Shown here: positions 24,056 through 31,437 of the stretch, piece by piece | How the letters are laid out: every line of letters starts with the position of its first letter | How positions within the stretch are numbered: the stretch's first letter is position 1 | NCBI RefSeq assembly: GCF_018129965.1 | Contig: NZ_JAFCKW010000041.1 | Coordinates: 1-36,827 of the forward strand | Reading direction: 5' to 3' | Length of the DNA stretch: 36,827 nucleotides | From: Bradyrhizobium diazoefficiens | GTDB taxonomy: Bacteria; Pseudomonadota; Alphaproteobacteria; Rhizobiales; Xanthobacteraceae | The notes under the pieces: model-generated | Seen by the model: the letters and a program-made list of their open reading frames with translations, nothing else | Databases searched by the model: none | Told to the model about the DNA's origin: nothing | Translations under genes and position numbers: made by a program

Positions 24056-25027
24056 CTACGCGACGAACGCGGCCTCGCGCATTTCAGACGGCGTGGCGCC
24101 AAAGCGCTTGCGAAAGGCGCGGTTGAAATAGGACAGGTCGGAGAAGCCGGAGGAATGCGCGATATCGCTGATCTTGCGCGCCCTGGCTCGGGGATCGGCC
24201 AGCAGCTTTCGTGCCTGCAGCAGACGTTGCTCGAGCACGAATTCGGTGAAGGTGGTTCCGGCCTGCTCGAACAGGCGCTGCGCCTGGCGCGGGCTGAGCC
24301 CCGAGCGCATCGCGACCTCCGAGAGGGAGAGATCGTTGCGCCCGAGCGCGGCCATCACGTCGGCGCGCATGAGTTCGAGGCGGGCCGCCGCATGTCCACG
24401 TCCGCGCGCGAGGCTGGCGTGCTGGGCATCGGTGCCGAGCAGAAGACCGACGAGATCGACCATGTGCTGCGCGGTCAGGCGCTGGCCGACGGCGTCCAGA
24501 TGCGGCGCATGATGGGCGGCGAGCGCGTGGTAGCGGAAGATCGTCTCGGCGAGGGCGCCGTCGGAGAGCGTTTGCGACAGCTTGTCCTCGGCGCGGGGGT
24601 TGATGTCGAGCAGCGCACGGCGCGGCATGCGAATGGAGGTGAAGCGGTCTTGCTCGCTGTGGCCGACTGTGCCGGTGACGCCCATGTCGACGAGGACCAT
24701 CTGCGCGGGCGCAAGTTCCACGGTATGGCCGTTCTGTCCGACGCGGACGAGGCCGGCATGCGCCGCGATCAGGACGAGATCGTCGCTTCCGTCGGCAAGC
24801 CCGCCTTGCGTTCGCGAATATTGCGCCGAGGCGCCTTCCGGTATCGCCAGCGCGATGTTGTCGACCACGCTGACCTGGAGCCGGCAATCGATACTGTCGC
24901 CATGGCTCGGCCCGATGTCGAGGCCGCAGGATCCGAAGGCCCGCTCGCGCCAGTGGTCGAAGGCCGGACCGTGCGGCAGACCCGCATATTGGTGGACGAA
25001 GATGCCCGGCGTCTTGGCTGCATCCAT
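24056..25027 (-). CDS. AraC-family transcriptional regulator
   Basis: A 323-residue regulator. The N-terminal part (about 30-200) resembles the AraC_binding_2 ligand domain. The C-terminal 100 residues form the double helix-turn-helix HTH_18, with LSEVAMRSGLSPRQAQRLFE and ISDIAHSSGFSDLSYFNRAF as the two recognition units. I chose ATG 25027; a TTG at 25075 would add 16 residues. It stands alone between repeat-rich gaps, so no target operon is evident. Its TAG stop lies in CCGGGCTACG, at the edge of a repeat-like element. Regulators of this type often control catabolic genes elsewhere. Confidence 0.92.
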   Translation of the reverse strand: MDAAKTPGIFVHQYAGLPHGPAFDHWRERAFGSCGLDIGPSHGDSIDCRLQVSVVDNIALAIPEGASAQYSRTQGGLADGSDDLVLIAAHAGLVRVGQNGHTVELAPAQMVLVDMGVTGTVGHSEQDRFTSIRMPRRALLDINPRAEDKLSQTLSDGALAETIFRYHALAAHHAPHLDAVGQRLTAQHMVDLVGLLLGTDAQHASLARGRGHAAARLELMRADVMAALGRNDLSLSEVAMRSGLSPRQAQRLFEQAGTTFTEFVLEQRLLQARKLLADPRARARKISDIAHSSGFSDLSYFNRAFRKRFGATPSEMREAAFVA

Positions 25028-25239
25028 CTGACTTCTAGCCTTCCCCGGCACCAGGATCGTCGGCACCGATTTCAAATTCCGGGGATTTGACGCCGCGAAA
25101 TGGATGGAGGTTCAAATCAGGGGCGGATTGGGCCGGACTTGTCGAAATACGACGGCTGGAGGGACGGTGGCGACAATGTGCGCGCTTGTTGCAACCCGGA
25201 TGGAGCGGAAGCGTGATCCGGATTCCGTCACGCGGAAAG

Positions 25240-25314
25240 CGCAGCCCCGGATTGCGCGGAGCCTGTCATCGGGCGGCGCTGAGCGCCGACCCGGTGGCTG
25301 CATCCGGGGCTGCG
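25240..25314. repeat. Large perfect palindrome after the anti-sigma gene
   Basis: Arms CGCAGCCCCGGAT (25240-25252) and ATCCGGGGCTGCG (25302-25314) are perfectly complementary over 13 bp. The centre adds a second stem built on GGCGCT and AGCGCC. It begins 5 bp after the anti-sigma stop codon (25319), in the direction of transcription, so it could protect or terminate that mRNA. It looks like a dispersed intergenic element. Confidence 0.7.
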
Positions 25315-25318
25315 GAGA

Positions 25319-26386
25319 CTACTTCTTCGCGGGCGCCTGCGGCCGCGACGGCGGCACGGTCTCGATCAGCTTGCCGGAAAACACCGGCGCCGAACTCGGC
25401 TGGCCATTGGGCGAGCCGCCGGCCTGCTCGACGGTGACGGCGTAGGTTGCTCCGTTGACGACGTCGGGATCGTAGGAGCTGAGCACCGTGCGCGCCGTGA
25501 AATCGCCCGACCCGATCACGCCAAGAGAACGCGGACGCGGCAGCTTGTCGGAGATCAGCCAGAGCTCAAAGCTCTTGCCGGGCTCCGGGGTTGCGCCGAC
25601 CTTGCGAACCGTAAAGTTCTTGGTCGTGCCGTCGATGGTGAGAATGAAAGCGGGCCCGCCGCCCTGCCCCTGCAACAGCGCAACATATTGCGACGAAGCC
25701 GTGAGCGGCGCCGGCGTCTTGACCTCGACCGTCTGGATGCGTGGCGCAGGGCGCAAGGCCCCCGGCAACACGTCGGGCTGGACGATCTGCAGCGACAGCG
25801 TCACCAGCAGCGCGGCCGCGAGCGCACCGACGGCGGATGCGATGGCGCGCCAGCGCTTCACCCGGCTCTCGAGGTAGATCACATTGGTGTCGTCGACGAT
25901 GGGCACCTGCAGCACGCGCAGGACGTCCGGATCGGGCGCGTGGACCTGCGGCATGAAGATCGGCGTGACATCGGACATCGGAGCGGGCGGCTGTGCCGTC
26001 TGATCGCGCTCGGGAGGCTGCGGTTCAGAGAGCGGCGGCTCCGATGGCTGCGGATCGTCGAAGGGCGCTTCCAGGGGCGCAGCTGCGAGCAATGGCAATT
26101 CCGGCACAGGCGGCAGCGGTGGCGGAGCTTCCGGTAGCGCTGGCGCCTCTTGCGCGAAAGCTGTCCGCGCCAGCTCGGACCTGATGTTCTCCCACACGAT
26201 CGGACGCGGCTCGATCGAGCCGACCATCTGGTTCAGCACGCCGAGCCGGTAGGCCCACGCCTGCACGATGTCGGCGAACGCCTTGTCCACCGCGATCATG
26301 GTCTCGACCTGCGTGCGCTCGTCGCCGTCGAGCGTACCGAGCGCATATTCCGCGGCGAGCGCGATATGGTCCTCCGTGTAGGCCAT
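25319..26386 (-). CDS. RskA-type anti-sigma factor
   Basis: A 355-residue membrane anti-sigma factor. The N-terminal 75 residues (AAEYALGTLDGDERTQVE...) are the sigma-binding domain, without the zinc motif H-x3-C-x2-C. A long Pro/Glu-rich linker runs from about 80 to 135. One membrane helix spans about 181-201, and the outer domain (about 215-345) matches RskA, with KSFELWLISD and YAVTVEQAGGSP. ATG 26386 follows AAAGGA. It lies downstream of the ECF sigma gene on the same strand but separated by 206 bp of repeat sequence, rather than overlapping as is common. It should hold the sigma factor inactive until a signal triggers its proteolysis. Confidence 0.9.
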   Translation of the reverse strand: MAYTEDHIALAAEYALGTLDGDERTQVETMIAVDKAFADIVQAWAYRLGVLNQMVGSIEPRPIVWENIRSELARTAFAQEAPALPEAPPPLPPVPELPLLAAAPLEAPFDDPQPSEPPLSEPQPPERDQTAQPPAPMSDVTPIFMPQVHAPDPDVLRVLQVPIVDDTNVIYLESRVKRWRAIASAVGALAAALLVTLSLQIVQPDVLPGALRPAPRIQTVEVKTPAPLTASSQYVALLQGQGGGPAFILTIDGTTKNFTVRKVGATPEPGKSFELWLISDKLPRPRSLGVIGSGDFTARTVLSSYDPDVVNGATYAVTVEQAGGSPNGQPSSAPVFSGKLIETVPPSRPQAPAKK

Positions 26387-26398
26387 CACTGTCCTTTA

Positions 26399-26550
26399 CC
26401 TCTCCCATGGGAAGAGGTCGATTTGCACCTCGCGATGCGTAGCATCGTCGAGACCAAATCGGGTGAGCGGTTCAGGTCCCATGAGAGGGCGCAGCTTCTG
26501 GCCCTGAAGGCATCTTGCGATGCCATCCGGCCTCTCCCTGCGGGAGAGGT
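26399..26550. repeat. Intergenic repeat copy 1, between sigma and anti-sigma genes
   Basis: Begins CCTCTCCCATGGGAAGAGG, followed by TCGATTTGC and, after a 28-bp insert, CAAATCGGGTGAG. It ends with CCTCTCCCTGCGGGAGAGG (26531-26549). These blocks match the copy at 27171-27290, so this is the same element, enlarged and diverged. It occupies most of the gap between the sigma and anti-sigma genes. Confidence 0.7.
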
Positions 26551-26592
26551 GAAGCGAGAACGCTGCGCCAGCAAATACACTCTCATCATCCT

Positions 26593-27138
26593 CTAAAGTC
26601 CGAGACACGCCCGGACATCCAACATGCTGCGCCGGAGCCACGTCTTCACCGTGTTGACCGGCGCCGAAAATTTCTCCGCCAATTGCTCGCGGCTCCAGCC
26701 GTTGTAATAGGCAAGAAGCACGAGCCTCTGACGGTCCGGCTCGAGCCGGCCGATGCATTCCAGGAGCCGCTTTAGCTCCTCGGTCATCTCCCTCCGCGCC
26801 AGCGGATCGGGGCTGTCGCCTGCGACCTCCATCGCCTGCGGCTCTTCCTCGATGGAGACTTCCGTCTTCTTGCGGACGATGTCGATGGCGCGGTTGCGCG
26901 CGATCGACGCCATCCACGTGATGGGCGACGACAAAGCCGGATTGAACTGACCCGCGCTGTTCCAGACCTTGACGTAGGTGTCCTGAATGACCTCCTCGGA
27001 GAGATCCTGTCGGCGCAAGATACGGAGCACGACGCCATAGAGTTTCGCGCGCGTGGCGACGTAAAGGCGCTCGAACGCGGCCTGGTCGCCCTTCGCGACC
27101 GCCTCTATCAGCCCGACCAGCTCTGCTGGCGTCAGCAT
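26593..27138 (-). CDS. ECF RNA polymerase sigma factor
   Basis: A 181-residue extracytoplasmic-function sigma factor of the SigK/RskA-partnered group. Region 2 (about 22-90) has DLSEEVIQDTYVKVWNSA and the promoter-melting segment PITWMASIARNRAIDIVRKK. Region 4 (about 130-178) has LLAYYNGWSREQLAEKF and APVNTVKTWLRRSML for -35 recognition. ATG at 27138 is clear. It is co-oriented with, and upstream of, the anti-sigma gene. A repeat lies only 33 bp before its start, so its promoter must be in, or across, repeat sequence. Such pairs respond to envelope or oxidative stress; the regulon here is unknown. Confidence 0.93.
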   Translation of the reverse strand: MLTPAELVGLIEAVAKGDQAAFERLYVATRAKLYGVVLRILRRQDLSEEVIQDTYVKVWNSAGQFNPALSSPITWMASIARNRAIDIVRKKTEVSIEEEPQAMEVAGDSPDPLARREMTEELKRLLECIGRLEPDRQRLVLLAYYNGWSREQLAEKFSAPVNTVKTWLRRSMLDVRACLGL

Positions 27139-27170
27139 TCAGCCCCCTACGCGCGGCCCGTCGCTCTTAA

Positions 27171-27290
27171 CCTCTCCCCGGCGGGGAGAGGTCGATTTGC
27201 GCAGCAAATCGGGTGAGGGGGCTCGAGGCTCACGGTCAACCGGAACCCCTCACCCGGCGCTCCGCGCCGACCCCTCCCGATGGGAGAGGT
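27171..27290. repeat. Intergenic repeat copy 2, upstream of the sigma gene
   Basis: A multi-stem element: CCTCTCCCC-N3-GGGGAGAGG (27171-27191), GATTTGC-GCA-GCAAATC (27194-27210), GGTGAGGGG with CCCCTCACC across a loop, and a closing CCCCTCCCGATGGGAGAGG block. This form is widely dispersed between genes in rhizobia. With the terminator at 27392-27418 it accounts for most of the 313-bp gap between the sigma gene and fliJ. Confidence 0.8.
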
Positions 27291-27391
27291 GGACACTCCG
27301 CCGCTGGCACCTCATTCATCGTCGCTACCATAGCGCGCGGCAAAGCCCATCACCAAGGGGCCAGGCACCACACTGTGGATAGCAAATGCAA

Positions 27392-27418
27392 AAACCCGGA
27401 CCTTGGCGGCCCGGGTTT
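27392..27418 (-). terminator. Intrinsic terminator of fliI-fliJ
   Basis: On the minus strand, AAACCCGG pairs with CCGGGTTT around an 11-nt loop and runs into TTGC. It lies 34 bp after the fliJ stop. The stem ends in a T-run formed by its own arm, which is a good terminator shape. Confidence 0.7.
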
Positions 27419-27451
27419 CGCAAATTTTCACAGGATCTGGCCGGCAACGCC

Positions 27452-27871
27452 TCAGGCGATGGCGCCGATGCGGGCGCGCATCAAGCCGATGCTGTCGAGG
27501 TCGGCCTGCTCGCGGGCATTTTCCTCGGCACGTTCGCGGGCCTGGTCGCGCTCGTCGAGGAGCTCGACCTTCTTCAGTTCCTCGAAGGCCTCGGCCAGCG
27601 CGGCCTTGGCTTCGTCGAGCTGGCCCTTCAGTTCGTCGGCCGAGCGGGTCAGATTCTCGCGGCGCTGGATCGCGGCCTTGGCATAGGTCGGATAGGCGAA
27701 ATGCGAGGGATCGTTGATCCCGGCGCGCTCCTGCTCGGTCGTGATCTCGCGTTCGAGATCGGTCGACATCCGCTGGAAGTCCGCGATCATGGACTCGATC
27801 TGGTTGACCCGGCGGCGCTTCTCGTCGACCTGAAATTTCTTCAGGCGGATGAGGGTATCACGTGACTTCAT
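27452..27871 (-). CDS. fliJ: Flagellar export protein FliJ
   Basis: A 139-residue, almost wholly helical coiled-coil protein beginning MKSRDTLIRLKKFQVDEKRR. It contains heptad-like stretches through RRENLTRSADELKGQLDEAK. FliJ forms the stalk inside the FliI hexamer and carries export chaperones to FlhA. Length and charge pattern fit the family. ATG 27871 is preceded by GGGGAG at 11 nt. It follows fliI by 136 bp on the same strand and is followed by a terminator, so fliI-fliJ form a short operon. Confidence 0.92.
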   Translation of the reverse strand: MKSRDTLIRLKKFQVDEKRRRVNQIESMIADFQRMSTDLEREITTEQERAGINDPSHFAYPTYAKAAIQRRENLTRSADELKGQLDEAKAALAEAFEELKKVELLDERDQARERAEENAREQADLDSIGLMRARIGAIA

Positions 27872-28007
27872 CGACTCATACTCCCCAGAAGTCCCTTGGC
27901 TGCAAGACAGACGTACATTGGGACGTCACCGGTCTCCCCCAGGCCCGAATGAGGCCAAGACAGGGTCAGGACCGGCTCTGCTATCTGCGGATGATGGCCT
28001 GACAAAG

Positions 28008-29333
28008 TTAGCGTTCCGTTTCCAAATTGCCGAGGATTTGCGCCAATTGGCGATAGCCGTCCGCCAGCGACGCATTTTCGTCCTTACGCTGGCGCAGGAA
28101 GGCCTCCAGCGGCTCGTGCAGGCGGATCGCCTCGTCGACCTCGGGGCTGGAGCCGGCGCGATAGGCCCCGAGCCGGATCAATTCCTCCATGTCGGCATAG
28201 GTCGCCATCACCTGGCGGGCCCGCTGGATGGTCGGCCAGTACTGCGGATCGGCCGATTTCGGCATGGTGCGGGAGACGGATTTGAGGATGTTGATGGCAG
28301 GGTAGCGGCCGCGCTCGGCGATCGAGCGCTGCATCACGATGTGGCCGTCGAGGATGCCGCGGACCGCGTCCGCGATCGGCTCGTTGTGATCGTCGCCGTC
28401 GACCAGCACCGTGAAGATCGCGGTGATCGCGCCCTCCCCCAAGCCCGGTCCGGCGCGCTCCAGCAGCTTCGGCAGTTCAGTGAACACGGTCGGCGTATAG
28501 CCCTTGGCGGTCGGCGGCTCGCCGGCCGACAGGCCGATCTCGCGCTGGGCCATGGCAAAGCGCGTCACGGAGTCCATCAGGCAGAGGACGTCCTTCTCGT
28601 CGTCGCGGAAATATTCGGCGACCGCGAGCGTGAGATACGCGGCCTGGCGGCGCATCAGCGCCGGCTCGTCCGAGGTCGCAACCACCACGACGGAGCGCGC
28701 GAGGCCCTCCTCGCCGAGATCGTCCTGCAAAAACTCCTGCACCTCGCGGCCGCGTTCGCCGATCAGCCCAATGACGCTGACCGCGGCATCGACGTTGCGC
28801 GCGAGCATCGACAGCAGCACCGATTTGCCGACGCCGGATCCTGCGAAGATGCCCATGCGCTGGCCGCGGCAGCAGGTGAGGAACGTGTTCATCGCGCGCA
28901 CGCCGAGATCGAGCGGCGGGCCGACGCGCTTGCGCGAATGCGCGGGCGGCGGCGAATTGCGATACGGCATCGGTGCCGGGCCCTGAGGCAGCGGCCCCTT
29001 GCCGTCGATCGGCTCGCCCAGCGCGTTGACGACGCGGCCGAGCCAGGCCGCGCAGGGCCGCACCTGATTGGCGGAATTGGCGATGACCGCCTTGCAGCCG
29101 CGCCGCACGCCGTCCAGCCCGGCGAACGGCATCACGACGGCGTTGTTGCCGGAAAAGCCGATCACCTCGCAGGGAATGTCGCGCCCCTGCCCGGTCTCGA
29201 TCACGAGCCGCGCACCGACCGACATCGCATGGATCGGGCCGGCCACCTCGACCATCAGGCCGCGAACCCCGACAACGCGGCCGTAAATGTTGATGCCGTC
29301 GATGTCGCCGATCTGTTCGGCAAGCGCCTTCAT
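28008..29333 (-). CDS. fliI: Flagellum-specific ATPase FliI
   Basis: A 441-residue hexameric ATPase of the flagellar export apparatus, related to F1 beta subunits. Walker A is AGSGVGKS at 164-171 and Walker B is VLCLMD at 249-254. The family block AVAEYFRDDEKDVL precedes it, and GYTPTVFTELPKLLERAG follows it. The N-terminal domain (1-90) is the FliI hexamer-forming part. ATG 29333 is clear. It is divergent from ctrA, an arrangement I believe recurs in Rhizobiales, and is probably under cell-cycle control through the shared 441-bp region. Confidence 0.96.
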   Translation of the reverse strand: MKALAEQIGDIDGINIYGRVVGVRGLMVEVAGPIHAMSVGARLVIETGQGRDIPCEVIGFSGNNAVVMPFAGLDGVRRGCKAVIANSANQVRPCAAWLGRVVNALGEPIDGKGPLPQGPAPMPYRNSPPPAHSRKRVGPPLDLGVRAMNTFLTCCRGQRMGIFAGSGVGKSVLLSMLARNVDAAVSVIGLIGERGREVQEFLQDDLGEEGLARSVVVVATSDEPALMRRQAAYLTLAVAEYFRDDEKDVLCLMDSVTRFAMAQREIGLSAGEPPTAKGYTPTVFTELPKLLERAGPGLGEGAITAIFTVLVDGDDHNEPIADAVRGILDGHIVMQRSIAERGRYPAINILKSVSRTMPKSADPQYWPTIQRARQVMATYADMEELIRLGAYRAGSSPEVDEAIRLHEPLEAFLRQRKDENASLADGYRQLAQILGNLETER

Positions 29334-29774
29334 CGGAATGCCTTCATGGGAGAGCCTTCAAAAGAGGGCTATCATTGAGAGACGCGCCTTCATCCAAACG
29401 GCCTTTGGGCGAACTCTTAAGTTTCGCCATATTTCTGAACGGCGCTTAACTTCGTGTTTACCCGCATCGTTAATCATTGCGTCACTGTCTTTGTGACTGA
29501 GCGTGGCTCCCCTTCAGAAGAAGGCTGAGTCGCGGGAGTCGGTTAGGTCCGTCTCTTAAAGTGGAACTTGAACGGCGCTGGACGACAAAGCTGCTTCTTG
29601 CGCAAGACCTTAGGGCGATTCGTCAAAAATTGCACCTTGGGGACTTGCGTTCCAGAATCAGGATTTGTTAACCATCTGTTGTCAGGATCCGAATCAGTTG
29701 TTCAAAGGCGTTTTGTTGAGTGCCGCGAATGCGGCCGACCTGACGCCCAGGAGCGGCGACTATGGGGAACTGGC
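29334..29774. promoter_or_regulatory. Shared fliI/ctrA control region (441 bp)
   Basis: This gap is A/T-richer than its surroundings and holds several TTAA words: 29418-29421, 29446-29449, 29470-29473, 29556-29559 and 29668-29671. CtrA recognises TTAA-N7-TTAA(C). The best match is TTAA-CTTCGTG-TTTAC at 29446-29461. TTAACC-ATCTG-TTGT at 29668 is a weaker half match. A multi-promoter, self-regulated ctrA leader is known in related bacteria; the site assignments here are inferred. Confidence 0.55.
29446..29461. promoter_or_regulatory. Candidate CtrA box
   Basis: TTAA-CTTCGTG-TTTAC has the correct 7-bp spacing and one mismatch from TTAA-N7-TTAAC. It lies 113 bp before fliI and 314 bp before ctrA, so either or both could be controlled. 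Confidence 0.45.
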
Positions 29775-30476
29775 ATGCGCGTTTTGCTGATTGAAGATGA
29801 CAGCGCCGTCGCGCAGTCGATCGAGCTGATGCTGAAGTCTGAGAGCTTCAACGTCTACACCACCGATTTGGGTGAAGAAGGCGTCGATCTCGGTAAGTTG
29901 TACGATTACGACATTATCCTTCTCGACCTCAATCTGCCCGACATGTCCGGCTACGACGTGCTCAAGCAGCTTCGGGTCTCCAAGATCAAGACACCAATTC
30001 TGATCCTCTCCGGCCTCGCGGGCATCGAGGACAAGGTCAAGGGTCTCGGCGTCGGTGCCGACGACTACATGACCAAGCCCTTCCACAAGGACGAACTTGT
30101 GGCCCGCATCCACGCCATCGTGCGGCGCTCAAAGGGCCACGCCCAGTCGGTCATCCAGACCGGCGATCTCGTCGTCAACCTCGACACCAAGACGGTCGAA
30201 GTCGGTGGCCAGCGCGTGCACCTGACCGGCAAGGAATACCAGATGCTGGAGCTGCTCTCGCTCCGCAAGGGCACGACCCTCACCAAGGAAATGTTCCTCA
30301 ACCACCTCTATGGCGGCATGGACGAGCCCGAGCTCAAGATCATCGACGTCTTCATCTGCAAGCTGCGCAAGAAACTCGCCAACGCCTCCGAAGGCCGCAA
30401 CTTCATCGAGACCGTGTGGGGCCGCGGCTACGTGCTGCGCGAGCCGCACGAGCAGGAAGAGCGCATTCCCGCCTGA
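29775..30476 (+). CDS. ctrA: Cell-cycle response regulator CtrA
   Basis: A 233-residue OmpR-type response regulator. The receiver domain (1-115) has acidic pocket Asp8/Asp9, phosphoacceptor Asp51 in LLDLNLPDMSG, and Lys in DDYMTKPFHKDELVARI. The winged-helix domain (about 125-228) has LTGKEYQMLELLSLRKG, MFLNHLYGGMDEPELKIIDVFICKLRKKL and VWGRGYVL, which are nearly invariant in CtrA. It governs cell division, DNA replication and flagellar genes in alphaproteobacteria. The frame is open upstream to 29568, but ATG 29775 gives the canonical MRVLLIEDD start. It does not end in the two alanines that mark Caulobacter CtrA for ClpXP, ending RIPA instead, so control of its breakdown may differ. Confidence 0.97.
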   Translation: MRVLLIEDDSAVAQSIELMLKSESFNVYTTDLGEEGVDLGKLYDYDIILLDLNLPDMSGYDVLKQLRVSKIKTPILILSGLAGIEDKVKGLGVGADDYMTKPFHKDELVARIHAIVRRSKGHAQSVIQTGDLVVNLDTKTVEVGGQRVHLTGKEYQMLELLSLRKGTTLTKEMFLNHLYGGMDEPELKIIDVFICKLRKKLANASEGRNFIETVWGRGYVLREPHEQEERIPA

Positions 30477-30491
30477 TCCCTGGGTTTACCC

Positions 30492-30510
30492 GCGAGCCTG
30501 TCCGGCTCGC
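30492..30510 (+). other. Hairpin just after ctrA
   Basis: GCGAGCC-TGTCC-GGCTCGC forms a perfect 7-bp stem 16 bp after the ctrA stop and just before the main terminator. It may protect the mRNA 3' end. Confidence 0.45.
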
Positions 30511-30525
30511 TCCTCCCAGCCTGGA

Positions 30526-30556
30526 CCCCGCCGCAAATGGCGGGGTTTTGTTTTTT
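30526..30556 (+). terminator. Intrinsic terminator of ctrA
   Basis: CCCCGCC-GCAAAT-GGCGGGG forms a perfect 7-bp G/C stem, followed by TTTTGTTTTTT. This is a textbook rho-independent terminator 50 bp after the ctrA stop. Confidence 0.92.
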
Positions 30557-30647
30557 GGGGGGAGGCGAACGCGGCCTTGTCGCCATCCTCCCATTGAACC
30601 GCTATCCTTCCCCCGCCGACGAATGGTCGCTGCATGATGGGGGAACG

Positions 30648-31052
30648 ATGATCCTGCAATCACTCGCCGGCCTGCCCGCCTTCCTGGTCTATTTCTGCAC
30701 CGGCCTGATCGCGATCGTGGCGTATCTGTTCGTCTACACCCGCATCACCCCGCACGACGAATTCCAGCTGATCCGCGACAACGATCCGGCCGCGGCGATC
30801 GCGCTCGGCCTCAGCCTGCTCGGCTTCGTGGCGCCGCTGGTCAGCGCGATCGCGCATTCGGCCAATGTGCTGGACTGCCTGATCTGGGCGATGATTGCCC
30901 TGATCGTGCAGATCATCGTGCTGTTCCTGGTGAAGGTGCCGGTGCCGAACCTGTCGGCGCGGATCGCCGCCGGCGAGCTTGCCCCGGCGATCTGGCTTGG
31001 CCTGTCCTCGCTCGCCGCGGGCCTCTTGAACGCCGCCTGCATGATCTACTGA
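30648..31052 (+). CDS. DUF350 membrane protein (YjfL-like)
   Basis: A 134-residue protein with about four membrane helices, the first at about 8-28 and the last ending AAGLLNAACMIY. Small and charged loops such as TRITPHDEFQLIRDNDPAAA match DUF350, in which a D-N-x-A-A-A-I motif follows the first helix. ATG 30648 is preceded by GGGGGAA; the open frame further upstream overlaps the ctrA terminator. It starts a compact three-gene operon with a YjfM-like and a glutathionylspermidine-synthase-like gene, the same order as E. coli yjfL-yjfM-yjfC. Its role is unknown; comparative genomics of ATP-grasp amidoligases has suggested a membrane partner. Confidence 0.88.
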   Translation: MILQSLAGLPAFLVYFCTGLIAIVAYLFVYTRITPHDEFQLIRDNDPAAAIALGLSLLGFVAPLVSAIAHSANVLDCLIWAMIALIVQIIVLFLVKVPVPNLSARIAAGELAPAIWLGLSSLAAGLLNAACMIY

Positions 31053-31053
31053 G

Positions 31054-31434
31054 ATGGCGGATACCCCCTCCAGCAAGCCATTCGGCAAGCGAAGGCCTCC
31101 GGCCGAGCCGCCGCCGCGGCCGCCGGCGAAGCGCTCCGGCCATGTCGTGCTGCTGGTGATGGGCACGCTCGCGGTCGGCACCACCGCCTACACGCTGATG
31201 CCGCGACGAAATTGCGAGCCGCCGCCTCCCGGCACGGACCCGACGGTACAGGCGAGCACCGCGTGCAGCGGCAGCCACAGTTCCTCGGGTGGCGGCAGCG
31301 GGTCGCGATCGAGTTTCTTCAGCAGCGATTCGTCGTCCCATTCCGCGTCGGGACCATCGTCCGATTCCGGCCACGGCAGCGTGAGCCGCGGCGGCTTCGG
31401 CGGATTCGGCCATGGCTTCTCGGGCGGCGGCTGA
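31054..31434 (+). CDS. Short Ser/Gly-rich membrane-anchored protein (YjfM/YgiB-like position)
   Basis: A 126-residue protein that starts 1 bp after the DUF350 stop codon. A basic, Pro-rich cytoplasmic tail (1-28) leads into one hydrophobic helix (VVLLVMGTLAVGTTAYTLM, about 31-49). A linker with two Cys, a Ser-rich stretch (SGSRSSFFSSDSSSHS) and a Gly/Phe tail ending RGGFGGFGHGFSGGG follow. E. coli YjfM and YgiB (DUF1190) are about 210-220 residues and have a similar ending, so this is a shortened or highly diverged relative, recognised mainly by position. It could be the substrate that the neighbouring ATP-grasp enzyme modifies. Confidence 0.7.
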   Translation: MADTPSSKPFGKRRPPAEPPPRPPAKRSGHVVLLVMGTLAVGTTAYTLMPRRNCEPPPPGTDPTVQASTACSGSHSSSGGGSGSRSSFFSSDSSSHSASGPSSDSGHGSVSRGGFGGFGHGFSGGG

Positions 31435-31437
31435 CCC

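Noticed and set aside
27849..29378. 509-codon plus-strand frame opposite fliI
   Set aside because: Shadow of fliI; there is no ribosome site and no recognisable domain.
29568..29774. N-terminal extension of CtrA from an upstream in-frame ATG
   Set aside because: It would add 69 unrelated residues across the promoter region; the canonical MRVLLIEDD start is at 29775.
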